DNA from: Athalassotoga sp964433875 | Lineage (GTDB): Bacteria; Thermotogota; Thermotogae; Mesoaciditogales; Mesoaciditogaceae | Direction of reading: 5' to 3' | Assembly: GCA_964433875.1 (NCBI GenBank) | Contig: CAYSSO010000054.1 | Coordinates: 1-5,679 of the forward strand | DNA: 5,679 bases | In this document: positions 1-5,337 of the stretch, piece after piece | Position numbering within the stretch: position 1 is the stretch's first letter | Layout: each line of letters starts with the position of its first letter | Program-made: the position numbers and the translations under genes | Notes under the pieces: model-generated | What the model was told of the DNA's origin: nothing | The model's database searches: none | What the model saw: the letters and a program-made list of their open reading frames with translations, nothing else

Positions 1-933
1 ATAAAAATCGCAATTGTCGGGGAAAATCTAATCGATTTGTTCAAGATAGACGGCTCTTTTGAGCCGCATGTTGGGGGATCGCCTTTGAATATAGCCGTGG
101 GCCTTGCGCGCCTTGGAGAGCATGTCAGTTACATAACCAAATTCTCTTACGATTTTTTCGGAGAGATGTTAAAGGAAACCTTAAGATCCGAGGGCGTTGA
201 TATATCTTTAAGTTCCACAGATGATGATCTCCACACAACCCTTGCCTTCGCGTTTGTGGATGAAAAAAAGGTTCCGAGATTTGCCATATGGAACAGATCG
301 ACTGCCGATAGCGCTTTGTCTTATGAAGACCTTTCAAAGGTAAGAATAGATGATTTTGATGCTTTTCATTTCGGATCGATTCTCTTTGCAACCCCTGCGG
401 CGGATCACATATTGAAATTCATGGAAGATATCAGAAAAATGGGAAAATACATCTTCTTCGATCCAAATTACAGGCCAAACATTTCCAAAGATGAGCACAA
501 ATACAAAGCAGACCTTTTAAAGGGCTGGAAGATGGCAGATCTCGCTAAATGTAGCATGGAAGATGCGAAATCGATCTTTGATCTTGATGATTTTGAAAGT
601 ATCGTTGAAGTGGTAAAATCTATTGGTAGGGCCATTATAACTGATGGAGAAAATGGTGCGTATGTTATTTCAAAGACCGTTATTCATATTCCGGCAATAC
701 ATGTTAACGTTGTCGATACCACAGGATGCGGTGATGCCTTTATGGCAGGCTTAATTTATGAATTTTCAAAAGGTAATTTTTCCAATGAAGAAGAAATTTT
801 GATCTCTTCAGCAAGATTTGGGACGGTAACTGCCGGAATGGCCGCCCAAAAGATAGGCGCAATAACGTCTTTTCCAAAACTTGAAGAGGTCAAAAGATTT
901 TTAGAAAATCTAAAAGAGGGATCCAATGGTTAG
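1..933 (+). CDS. PfkB-family sugar kinase, fructokinase-like (5' end outside window)
   Basis: Cytoplasmic ATP-dependent kinase of the PfkB/ribokinase fold, probably phosphorylating fructose or a related sugar. The reading frame is open from base 1: IKIAIVGENLIDLF is the usual first beta-strand of fructokinases, so the real start lies a codon or two left of the window and the TTG at 37 is internal. Visible motifs: the N-terminal substrate glycine motif GGSPLNIAVGLARLG (about 73-117), FDPNYRPN (about 460-480), and the C-terminal signature DTTGCGDAFMAG, whose catalytic Asp codon is 733-735. Cys replaces the commoner Ala in TTGAGD, a mild variant. The tail SFPKLEEVKRFL is fructokinase-like. The stop overlaps the next gene, a LacI-type repressor, which points to a sugar-use operon. 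Family is clear; fructose as substrate is inferred, and 2-keto-3-deoxygluconate or another sugar is possible. Confidence 0.93.
   Translation: MKIAIVGENLIDLFKIDGSFEPHVGGSPLNIAVGLARLGEHVSYITKFSYDFFGEMLKETLRSEGVDISLSSTDDDLHTTLAFAFVDEKKVPRFAIWNRSTADSALSYEDLSKVRIDDFDAFHFGSILFATPAADHILKFMEDIRKMGKYIFFDPNYRPNISKDEHKYKADLLKGWKMADLAKCSMEDAKSIFDLDDFESIVEVVKSIGRAIITDGENGAYVISKTVIHIPAIHVNVVDTTGCGDAFMAGLIYEFSKGNFSNEEEILISSARFGTVTAGMAAQKIGAITSFPKLEEVKRFLENLKEGSNG
915..920 (+). promoter_or_regulatory. Ribosome binding site of the LacI-family gene, inside the kinase gene
   Basis: AGAGGG lies 5 bases before the ATG at 926 and is wholly inside the end of the kinase reading frame. With the 8-base gene overlap this suggests translational coupling of repressor to kinase. 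Confidence 0.7.
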
Positions 934-1936
934 CATAAAGGATATTGCAAAAAGTGTTGGTGTTTCAACCGCAACGGTATCAAAGGCTCTCAATCACAAA
1001 TCAGGCGTCAGCGATGAGATAAGAGAAAAGATTATCGCGACAGCGCGGGAGATGGGATACGTTGTAAATGGCCTTGCAAGGGGAATGAAGATATCTAAGA
1101 CCTTTACAGTCGGTGTGCTCGTCTCCGACATAAAAAACCCGTTTTTCAGCGAGGTTATTTCTGCCATGGAAAGGGTGCTTTACGCCAAAAAATACAACCT
1201 TATGATATGCAACGTCGGAGAGAACCCACAAAAAGAGGTTGAATACCTTGAACTACTCGTTTCAAAAAAGGTAGATGGCCTTATCGTCGCTCCTGCGGCA
1301 GAAGGGCAAAATCTTTCTGTTTACAGAAATATGGTAAGGCATGGTATGAAGATTGTGCTTTTCGATAGGCTTATAGATTCGGTCAATTGTGATTCTGTTG
1401 TCATAGACAACCGGGCCGCGATCTACGACGCAGTTAAGTATCTCAAAGACAAAGGTCATAAAGAAATAGGTGCCATTTACGGTATAGAAAAAAGTTATAC
1501 AGGTCATGAAAGATTAAGCGGTTTTAGGGAAGCAATGAAGAATTTTGGGCTTGAATACCGTCAAGAATGGGTAAAGAGCGGATTTTTTACCGAAGAGAAT
1601 TCTTACAAAAAATCTCTTGAGATTTTGCAAAGATCCAAAAGGCCAACGGCGATGATCGCGATGAACAATTTCACAACTTTGGGACTTATGAGAGCGATAA
1701 AAGATCTAAAATTAAAGGTTCCCGATGATCTTTCTGTAGTTGGATTCGATGATGCAGAATGGATGAAGGTTTCCTCTCCTTCCATCACCACCGTTGTTCA
1801 GCCCGCAGATGCAATAGGAATGACGGCCGCGACACTGCTTTTGGATGCGATAGAGAACGAAAGTATCCACAAAGTTCAGCACGTTGTTCTAAAAGCCAAA
1901 TTGATAGAACGAGAATCCGTTAAAAGTTTGGTATAA
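926..1936 (+). CDS. LacI/GalR-family transcriptional repressor
   Basis: DNA-binding regulator of 336 residues, the normal size for the family; it probably controls the sugar operon that includes the kinase. Residues 4-23 form the LacI helix-turn-helix (IKDIAKSVGVSTATVSKALN) and 44-58 the hinge (GYVVNGLARGMK). The rest is a periplasmic-binding-protein-like effector domain with the usual landmarks: VGVLVSDIKNPFF (62-74), VDGLIVAP (116-123), VLFDR (144-148), GHKEIGAIYG (177-186), RLSGFREAM (196-204) and VGFDDAEW (272-279). By PurR numbering the hinge residue that intercalates into the operator (Leu54) is Met54, and the usual Pro of GYxPN is Val47. The ATG start has a good ribosome site and overlaps the kinase stop by 8 bases. 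Effector and operator cannot be read from the sequence. Confidence 0.96.
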   Translation: MVSIKDIAKSVGVSTATVSKALNHKSGVSDEIREKIIATAREMGYVVNGLARGMKISKTFTVGVLVSDIKNPFFSEVISAMERVLYAKKYNLMICNVGENPQKEVEYLELLVSKKVDGLIVAPAAEGQNLSVYRNMVRHGMKIVLFDRLIDSVNCDSVVIDNRAAIYDAVKYLKDKGHKEIGAIYGIEKSYTGHERLSGFREAMKNFGLEYRQEWVKSGFFTEENSYKKSLEILQRSKRPTAMIAMNNFTTLGLMRAIKDLKLKVPDDLSVVGFDDAEWMKVSSPSITTVVQPADAIGMTAATLLLDAIENESIHKVQHVVLKAKLIERESVKSLV

Positions 1937-1937
1937 T
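1929..1937 (+). promoter_or_regulatory. Extended -10 promoter for the HlyIII-family gene
   Basis: TGGTATAAT is a perfect extended -10 element (TGnTATAAT) and overlaps the stop codon of the LacI-family gene. There is no good -35 at normal spacing (TTGATA at 1901-1906 is about 25 bases away), as is tolerated in extended -10 promoters. Predicted start is near 1944, about 24 bases before the TTG at 1968. Read-through from the sugar operon remains possible. Confidence 0.5.
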
Positions 1938-1952
1938 AAATCAACTTATTAT
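1933..1952. repeat. AT-only inverted repeat overlapping the promoter
   Basis: ATAATAA and TTATTAT are 7-base complementary arms separated by 6 bases (ATCAAC). The left arm overlaps the -10 element and the right arm covers the expected transcription start and early leader. All-AT stems are weak and no T-run follows, so it is not a terminator. It may be an operator or chance in AT-rich DNA. Confidence 0.3.
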
Positions 1953-1955
1953 GAT

Positions 1956-1961
1956 AAGGAG
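1956..1961 (+). promoter_or_regulatory. Ribosome binding site fixing the TTG start of the HlyIII-family gene
   Basis: AAGGAG stands 6 bases before the TTG at 1968, which supports this rare start codon. Confidence 0.8.
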
Positions 1962-1967
1962 TTTTAT

Positions 1968-2630
1968 TTGAAGAACATAGAAAATTACACGCTCGGTGAA
2001 GAAATCGCCAACGCAGTAACTCACGGAATTGGAACATTGCTTGCAATAGCCGCTCTTGTGCTTTTGGTGGTTTTTTCAAGCATTTACGGAAACGCATGGT
2101 ATGTTGTGAGTTTTTCCATTTATGGAATCTCATTGGTCATACTTTACACTATGTCAACGATTTATCATGCCCTACCTCGGGGCAAGGCAAAGAATATCTT
2201 CGAAATATTCGATCATTCTTCTATATTTCTTCTGATAGCCGGAACCTACACTCCATTTGAACTTATCACCCTAAAAGGCCCTCTGGGATGGACATTGTTC
2301 GGTATAACATGGGGTATGGCTGTCATAGGCATACTTTTCAAAGTTTTCTTTGTAAAAAGGTTTGTTATCCTCTCGACGTTGATCTACATATCGATGGGAT
2401 GGATGATTATTTTTTCGATAAAGCCTCTCCTTGAAAGGTTACCACCGGACGGTATCGCCTTTCTTGTCATTGGAGGCATACTTTACACCTTCGGGACGAT
2501 TTTTTATATTCGAAGAAAAATGAAATACCACCATTTTATATGGCACCTGTTTGTCATAGGCGGGAGCGCTATGCACTTTTTTGCCATTCTCTTTTACGTT
2601 CTGCCCCTCGCATCGATCCTTCATCAATAG
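1968..2630 (+). CDS. HlyIII/YqfA-family (PAQR-like) seven-helix membrane protein
   Basis: Integral inner-membrane protein of 220 residues, the family's usual length, with about seven hydrophobic segments. Family hallmarks in order: EEIANAVTHGIG (11-22), STIYHAL (63-69), FDHSSIFLLIAGTYTPF (81-97) and the C-terminal HHFIWHLFVIGGSAMHF (188-204). His67, His189 and His193 match the SxxxH and HxxxH zinc ligands of the adiponectin-receptor/PAQR superfamily; Asp82 is the conserved acidic residue after helix 2. Bacterial members are called hemolysin III after a Bacillus cereus protein, but their physiological role is poorly defined; proposals include hydrolase activity on membrane lipids. TTG start, backed by AAGGAG at 6-base spacing. 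It lies 31 bases after the LacI-family gene and its stop overlaps the convergent hydrolase gene by 7 bases. Family is certain, function is not. Confidence 0.95.
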   Translation: MKNIENYTLGEEIANAVTHGIGTLLAIAALVLLVVFSSIYGNAWYVVSFSIYGISLVILYTMSTIYHALPRGKAKNIFEIFDHSSIFLLIAGTYTPFELITLKGPLGWTLFGITWGMAVIGILFKVFFVKRFVILSTLIYISMGWMIIFSIKPLLERLPPDGIAFLVIGGILYTFGTIFYIRRKMKYHHFIWHLFVIGGSAMHFFAILFYVLPLASILHQ

Positions 2631-3754
2631 ACAAATTCAAAAACCATATTCCCGTCCGGATCAAAAAGTTGTGCTTTCCCCTGTGGAGACCATATTACGG
2701 ACTTCGACCAGATCAATCCTTTTGCGTCTGGACCAGAATGGACAAGCACGTAACGACCGGGATCTATGACGAGATCATTTTCAAATACGAAGTATTGACC
2801 TTCTCCGTTTGAGATCTTATAACCTTTGAGATTTACACTTTTTTCCCCCGCATTTTTTATTGCAACGTATTGATCATTTCCATTCGCAGACACTTTGAAG
2901 ATCACTATATTTGGACGCGATTCGACCTTTGGGATATAATTTTTCGATTCATTGTAAGCCATTTGAAAAAGCGTTGAGACGAACTCGACAGATCTTGTTA
3001 TTTGAATTGTCGCTATCCACTTTGTCGAATCCCATAACATATTCTCGTAAGAAATAGACGAAACGAGTGAATCTTTTGAAAGCCTTTCAAAAAGTGCCCT
3101 TTCGCTTCTATCTATTTCAAGCAGAGATTGAGCATAATACCATGCCGTTTTTGAATTTTCCAAAGATGCGTTTATTATATCCGTAACGGTGGATATTTTA
3201 GTTGGAAGAATCATCGATGCGTCAAAATGTTTGTCGACTGTCGCACTTTCCCACAGGCCATGTATACCGCTTTGACCTGTCATCTGACCTTCAAAATTGA
3301 CCGTTGCATGTAAAGGCATATTTATATCCGATGAAAAATGTGCGAGTATTCCGGCGATCTTGGGTACGTCTGGAGAATTTATCGCTATGTCTTCGACGAG
3401 TAGATGGTAGTACTTGTCTATCGCCCATGGTGTATAACCATGTCCTCTTCCTATCATCTCTCCGTAAGTTTGGATGTAATTTTCTATCTTCGATCTAAGA
3501 TTATCAAAAGGTGGCTCGGCGTAAAAATCTATTTCCATGAAATGTGCCGTTCCGGCTTCGAAATCGTGATGTTCGTCGGGATATGTTGAATAAGCCATTA
3601 TTTGGCTCTCTAAAGGAAGAAAGTAATTCAAAGATGGTCCGTTAAGTCTTTCGATAGCAGCCTTGGCTATCATTCTATGGACTGAAAAGCCCCATCCGAA
3701 GAGCGAAATTGTAAAGGCTGAAAGTAAAAAAAGAGCGACTAAAGTTCTTTTCAT
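2624..3754 (-). CDS. Secreted zinc-dependent phospholipase C/P1-nuclease-fold hydrolase with C-terminal lamin-tail domain
   Basis: Exported enzyme of 376 residues. Residues 1-20 are a signal peptide (MKR, hydrophobic core, cleavage after LFG). Cleavage there would leave Trp21 as N-terminus, and WGFSVH reproduces the WGxxxH start of P1/S1 nucleases, whose free N-terminal Trp binds zinc. The trinuclear zinc set can be followed in order: Trp21, His26, Asp60, His71, His139, Asp143, His149, His165, Glu169. The spacings H-4-D-6-H and H-4-E match Bacillus phospholipase C and P1 nuclease; Glu at the last position is the phospholipase choice (Asp in P1). Residues 282-376 form a lamin-tail beta-sandwich (YVAIKNAG, VNLKGYKISNG, IDPGRYVLVHSG). 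ATG start with a full Shine-Dalgarno. It therefore probably cleaves phosphodiesters of lipids or nucleic acids outside the membrane; the substrate is not determined. No cell-wall anchor is visible. Confidence 0.93.
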   Translation of the reverse strand: MKRTLVALFLLSAFTISLFGWGFSVHRMIAKAAIERLNGPSLNYFLPLESQIMAYSTYPDEHHDFEAGTAHFMEIDFYAEPPFDNLRSKIENYIQTYGEMIGRGHGYTPWAIDKYYHLLVEDIAINSPDVPKIAGILAHFSSDINMPLHATVNFEGQMTGQSGIHGLWESATVDKHFDASMILPTKISTVTDIINASLENSKTAWYYAQSLLEIDRSERALFERLSKDSLVSSISYENMLWDSTKWIATIQITRSVEFVSTLFQMAYNESKNYIPKVESRPNIVIFKVSANGNDQYVAIKNAGEKSVNLKGYKISNGEGQYFVFENDLVIDPGRYVLVHSGPDAKGLIWSKSVIWSPQGKAQLFDPDGNMVFEFVY

Positions 3755-3762
3755 TTCTCCCC

Positions 3763-3770
3763 CACCTCCT
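3763..3770 (-). promoter_or_regulatory. Consensus Shine-Dalgarno of the secreted hydrolase gene
   Basis: Read on the minus strand, AGGAGGTG lies 8 bases before the ATG at 3754. It is a full complement of the 16S rRNA tail and implies strong translation. Confidence 0.85.
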
Positions 3771-3787
3771 GTATGTTTTAGCCGTAA

Positions 3788-3816
3788 ATTATACTATACA
3801 AAGTTATCGACATCAA
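3788..3816 (-). promoter_or_regulatory. Sigma-70-type promoter of the secreted hydrolase gene
   Basis: On the minus strand TTGATG (3816-3811) and a perfect TATAAT (3793-3788) are separated by exactly 17 bases. The predicted start is near 3781, giving a leader of about 27 bases. The -35 lies inside the 14-bp palindrome. Confidence 0.7.
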
Positions 3817-3825
3817 AATTTTGAT
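3812..3825. promoter_or_regulatory. Perfect 14-bp palindrome in the divergent promoter region, candidate operator
   Basis: ATCAAAATTTTGAT is self-complementary over all 14 bases. It overlaps the -35 of the leftward promoter and the -35 zone of the rightward extended -10 promoter, so one dimeric regulator bound here could affect both genes. The half-sites have the opposite order to an FNR box (TTGAT-N4-ATCAA). No regulator is encoded next to it. Confidence 0.4.
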
Positions 3826-3831
3826 CATCTC

Positions 3832-3840
3832 TGATACAAT
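3832..3840 (+). promoter_or_regulatory. Extended -10 promoter of the Ca2+/cation antiporter gene
   Basis: TGATACAAT fits TGnTAnAAT, with start expected near 3847 and a leader of about 23 bases. The geometry resembles the extended -10 before the HlyIII-family gene. The -35 region (ATCAAA) is a poor match and lies in the palindrome. Confidence 0.5.
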
Positions 3841-3855
3841 ATAGTTAAACGCAAA

Positions 3856-3861
3856 AAGGAG
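3856..3861 (+). promoter_or_regulatory. Ribosome binding site fixing the TTG start of the antiporter
   Basis: AAGGAG stands 8 bases before the TTG at 3870. The nearby GTG at 3865 is out of frame, so TTG is the start. Confidence 0.75.
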
Positions 3862-3869
3862 AGAGTGAA

Positions 3870-4802
3870 TTGTACATTCTTTTGCAAATAATCTTACTCG
3901 TAATTGCTTTATTTCTACTTGAACGTGGTTCAGATTGGCTTGTAAGTGGTGCTGCAGATCTTGCAAGGCATTTCAAAGTTTCAGAACTTTTCATAGGTCT
4001 AACAATAGTTGCCTTTGGAACAAGCGCACCGGAACTTGCCGTAAGTCTTGCGGGTGCTTTTAACCATTCAGGAAGTGTTGCGATAGGAAATGTTGTTGGA
4101 TCTAATATAGTCAATGCGAGTTTTATTCTTGGAATTTCCATTTTCCTTGGTTCTATTTCGATAAAATCTCAAACTCTAAAGTACGAAATACCTCTTGTCA
4201 TAGTGGCGCAGTTCATAGCGACGATGTTGTTTTTGAAAAATGGTTATCTTAATTTTTATGATGGAATGGCACTACTCTCAGTTTTTGCGATCTTTATGTC
4301 GTATGTTTTATCAACATCAAGGCAGGATGTAAAAGCATCAACGCAGTCAGCTCACAAATTTTCAATAGCGATTATTCTAACGCTTGTAGGCCTTGCGGGA
4401 GTTATCGCCGGAGGTGAAATTGGCGTTTACGCGGCCGTTAACTTAGCAAGGTCTCTTAAAGTAAGTGAAACTTTAATAGCCGTAACGATAGTTGCCTTTG
4501 GAACAAGTGTGCCAGAACTTGTTACGTCTGTAAGGGCTGCTTTGAAATCAAAAAACGATCTTGCCGTCGGTAATATAATGGGATCGAACATTTTTAATAT
4601 CCTCGCAATACTTGGTCTTTCCGCGTTGCCCGGTAAAATTGCAACGGATAAGCCTATAACCGTTGATCTGATTTTCATGGACGTTATAGGAATAATAGTC
4701 TTTTTCATTTTTCTCAATTCAAAAAGAACGGCCAAAAAATGGAAAGGCATATTGCTAATGTCAATATACGTTTTATACGTACTCTATAACGTCAAAATTT
4801 AA
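3870..4802 (+). CDS. Calcium/cation antiporter of the YrbG type (CaCA superfamily)
   Basis: Inner-membrane exchanger of 310 residues, the normal length for prokaryotic YrbG/NCX proteins, with about ten hydrophobic segments. It swaps Ca2+ (or another cation) for Na+ or H+. The two inverted alpha-repeats that line the ion path are both intact: GLTIVAFGTSAPELAVS (43-59) with GNVVGSN (73-79), and AVTIVAFGTSVPELVTS (204-220) with GNIMGSN (234-240). The ion-binding acidic residues of the GTSxPE motifs are Glu55 and Glu216. A polar loop at about 148-163 separates the halves. TTG start with AAGGAG eight bases before. It is divergent from the secreted Zn-hydrolase, sharing a 115-base region. Family is certain; ion pair is inferred from homologues. 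Confidence 0.95.
   Translation: MYILLQIILLVIALFLLERGSDWLVSGAADLARHFKVSELFIGLTIVAFGTSAPELAVSLAGAFNHSGSVAIGNVVGSNIVNASFILGISIFLGSISIKSQTLKYEIPLVIVAQFIATMLFLKNGYLNFYDGMALLSVFAIFMSYVLSTSRQDVKASTQSAHKFSIAIILTLVGLAGVIAGGEIGVYAAVNLARSLKVSETLIAVTIVAFGTSVPELVTSVRAALKSKNDLAVGNIMGSNIFNILAILGLSALPGKIATDKPITVDLIFMDVIGIIVFFIFLNSKRTAKKWKGILLMSIYVLYVLYNVKI
4005..4024 (+). repeat. DNA-level copy 1 of the antiporter alpha-repeat core
   Basis: These 20 bases, encoding IVAFGTS with flanking partial codons, are identical to 4488-4507. Including the preceding TAAC plus one base, 24 of 25 positions agree. The identity includes synonymous positions. Confidence 0.8.
4488..4507 (+). repeat. DNA-level copy 2 of the antiporter alpha-repeat core
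   Basis: Direct repeat of 4005-4024, 483 bases downstream in the same gene. It marks the second alpha-repeat. Confidence 0.8.
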
Positions 4803-4883
4803 TCCCCTTTTAAACAAGAATTTTTCAGATTCTATTAAGCAGACGAGCGTATCCTTAAATGATGAACTCTCACATGGATATCT
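4803..4883. other. Unassigned sequence between the antiporter and the decarboxylase relic
   Basis: No recognisable gene. Read leftward it continues the open frame of the last decarboxylase fragment (ESSSFKDTLVCLIESEKF), but this does not look like decarboxylase and the stop lies inside the antiporter gene. A weak inverted repeat (AGAAT, 7 bases, ATTCT) near 4817-4833 lacks a T-run, so I see no clear terminator for the antiporter. Confidence 0.4.
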
Positions 4884-5193
4884 GTTGTAATACTGCAAAA
4901 GCACCTGAGCGCCGGGGCGTGAGAAGTTAAGTGTAATTGATGGAATAAACTCTCGGAAGTCTGAAGTCCCATACAAGATCTGGATTCAAAAACGGCGCTA
5001 TAAATCCCCCCGACGCCGCATCGACATGAATCGGTATATCAAGTCCTGTCTTCTTTTGAAATTCGTCCAGCGCTTTTGCTATATCGGCAACGGGATCATT
5101 CAGACCTGTGTAAGTATTGCCGAGAATTGGTGGTTCAGACGGGATGTAATGATACTTTCTTTCATCAGGACTGTTTTTTGTCCATACCAACAA
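4884..5193 (-). pseudogene. Glutamate decarboxylase relic, multiply deleted and frameshifted
   Basis: Remains of a PLP-dependent glutamate decarboxylase (glutamate to GABA, used in acid resistance). The central piece (about 5127-4937) reads ILGNTYTG, ALDEFQKKTGLDIPIHVDAASGGFIAPFL, WDFRLPRV, matching the family almost residue for residue; the Asp of HVDAA holds the PLP ring. It stops at 4927, but another frame resumes at about 4946 with IPSITLNFSRPGAQVLLQYYN (to 4884), which belongs some 40 residues further on. The segment between, with the SGHK PLP-lysine, is missing. At the front, AAAGGAG (5200-5194) stands 8 bases before an ATG at 5185 that dies after six codons (MDKKQS). One A fewer in the six-A tract (5179-5174) would give MDKNSPDERKYHYIPS in the frame of the central piece, then jump near 5128-5140 over roughly 200 missing residues. 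The C-terminal third is absent. Cannot encode an active enzyme. Confidence 0.85.
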
Positions 5194-5328
5194 CTCCTTT
5201 CATTTGTGGTTGAGTAAATTCAATTTTGAAACTTCTTGCTATTCCTTAATTCTTTTTTTGCCCTCACCCCACAACAACTTGCCACCAGGGTGTAAAATTT
5301 TTTTATAGTCAAAATTCTTTCAACCGAG
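5194..5328. other. Intergenic region between decarboxylase relic and transposase, holding the insertion-sequence left end
   Basis: No coding sequence is supported. It contains the relic's Shine-Dalgarno (5194-5200, minus strand), a 12-base near-palindrome TTCAATTTTGAA (5219-5230), a T-run at 5253-5259 and a C-rich patch (5260-5270). The insertion-sequence boundary must fall here, but without the right end or a visible target duplication I cannot place it. Confidence 0.5.
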
Positions 5329-5334
5329 GTGGCA
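5280..5334 (+). promoter_or_regulatory. Inverted repeat able to hide the transposase ribosome site; possible promoter
   Basis: TGCCACC (5280-5286) and GGTGGCA (5328-5334) are perfect 7-base complementary arms with a 41-base loop. The right arm contains GGTGG of the Shine-Dalgarno GAGGTG (5326-5331), which sits 6 bases before ATG 5338. A possible promoter, TTGCCA (5279-5284) and TATAGT (5304-5309) at a long 19-base spacing, would start transcription inside the loop and so omit the left arm. Confidence 0.4.
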
Positions 5335-5337
5335 GGC

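Noticed and set aside
37..39. TTG at 37 as the start of the sugar kinase
   Set aside because: The frame is open to base 1 and the upstream residues IKIAIVGENLID are the conserved first strand of the family, so the gene begins left of the window.
2540..2812. Plus-strand ORFs crossing the end of hlyIII
   Set aside because: They lie in other frames or antisense over two confidently assigned genes and resemble no known protein.
3812..3825. FNR/CRP-type binding site
   Set aside because: The half-sites are in the reverse arrangement (ATCAA-AATT-TTGAT rather than TTGAT-N4-ATCAA).
3845..4141. Minus-strand ORFs inside the antiporter (also 4427-4750)
   Set aside because: Antisense mirrors of the two alpha-repeats; their similarity to one another only reflects the repeat in the real gene.
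4817..4833. Terminator after the antiporter
   Set aside because: A five-base AT-rich stem without a following T-run is too weak.
5168..5185. Leader peptide MDKKQS upstream of the decarboxylase frame
   Set aside because: A frameshifted original start explains it more simply; six codons carry no attenuator-like run of residues and no attenuator stem is visible.
5026..5217. Rightward 63-residue ORF
   Set aside because: It is the antisense shadow of the decarboxylase relic and has no ribosome site or recognisable motif.
5251..5260. T-run as an intrinsic terminator
   Set aside because: No GC-rich stem precedes it on the plus strand, and on the minus strand it is an A-run.
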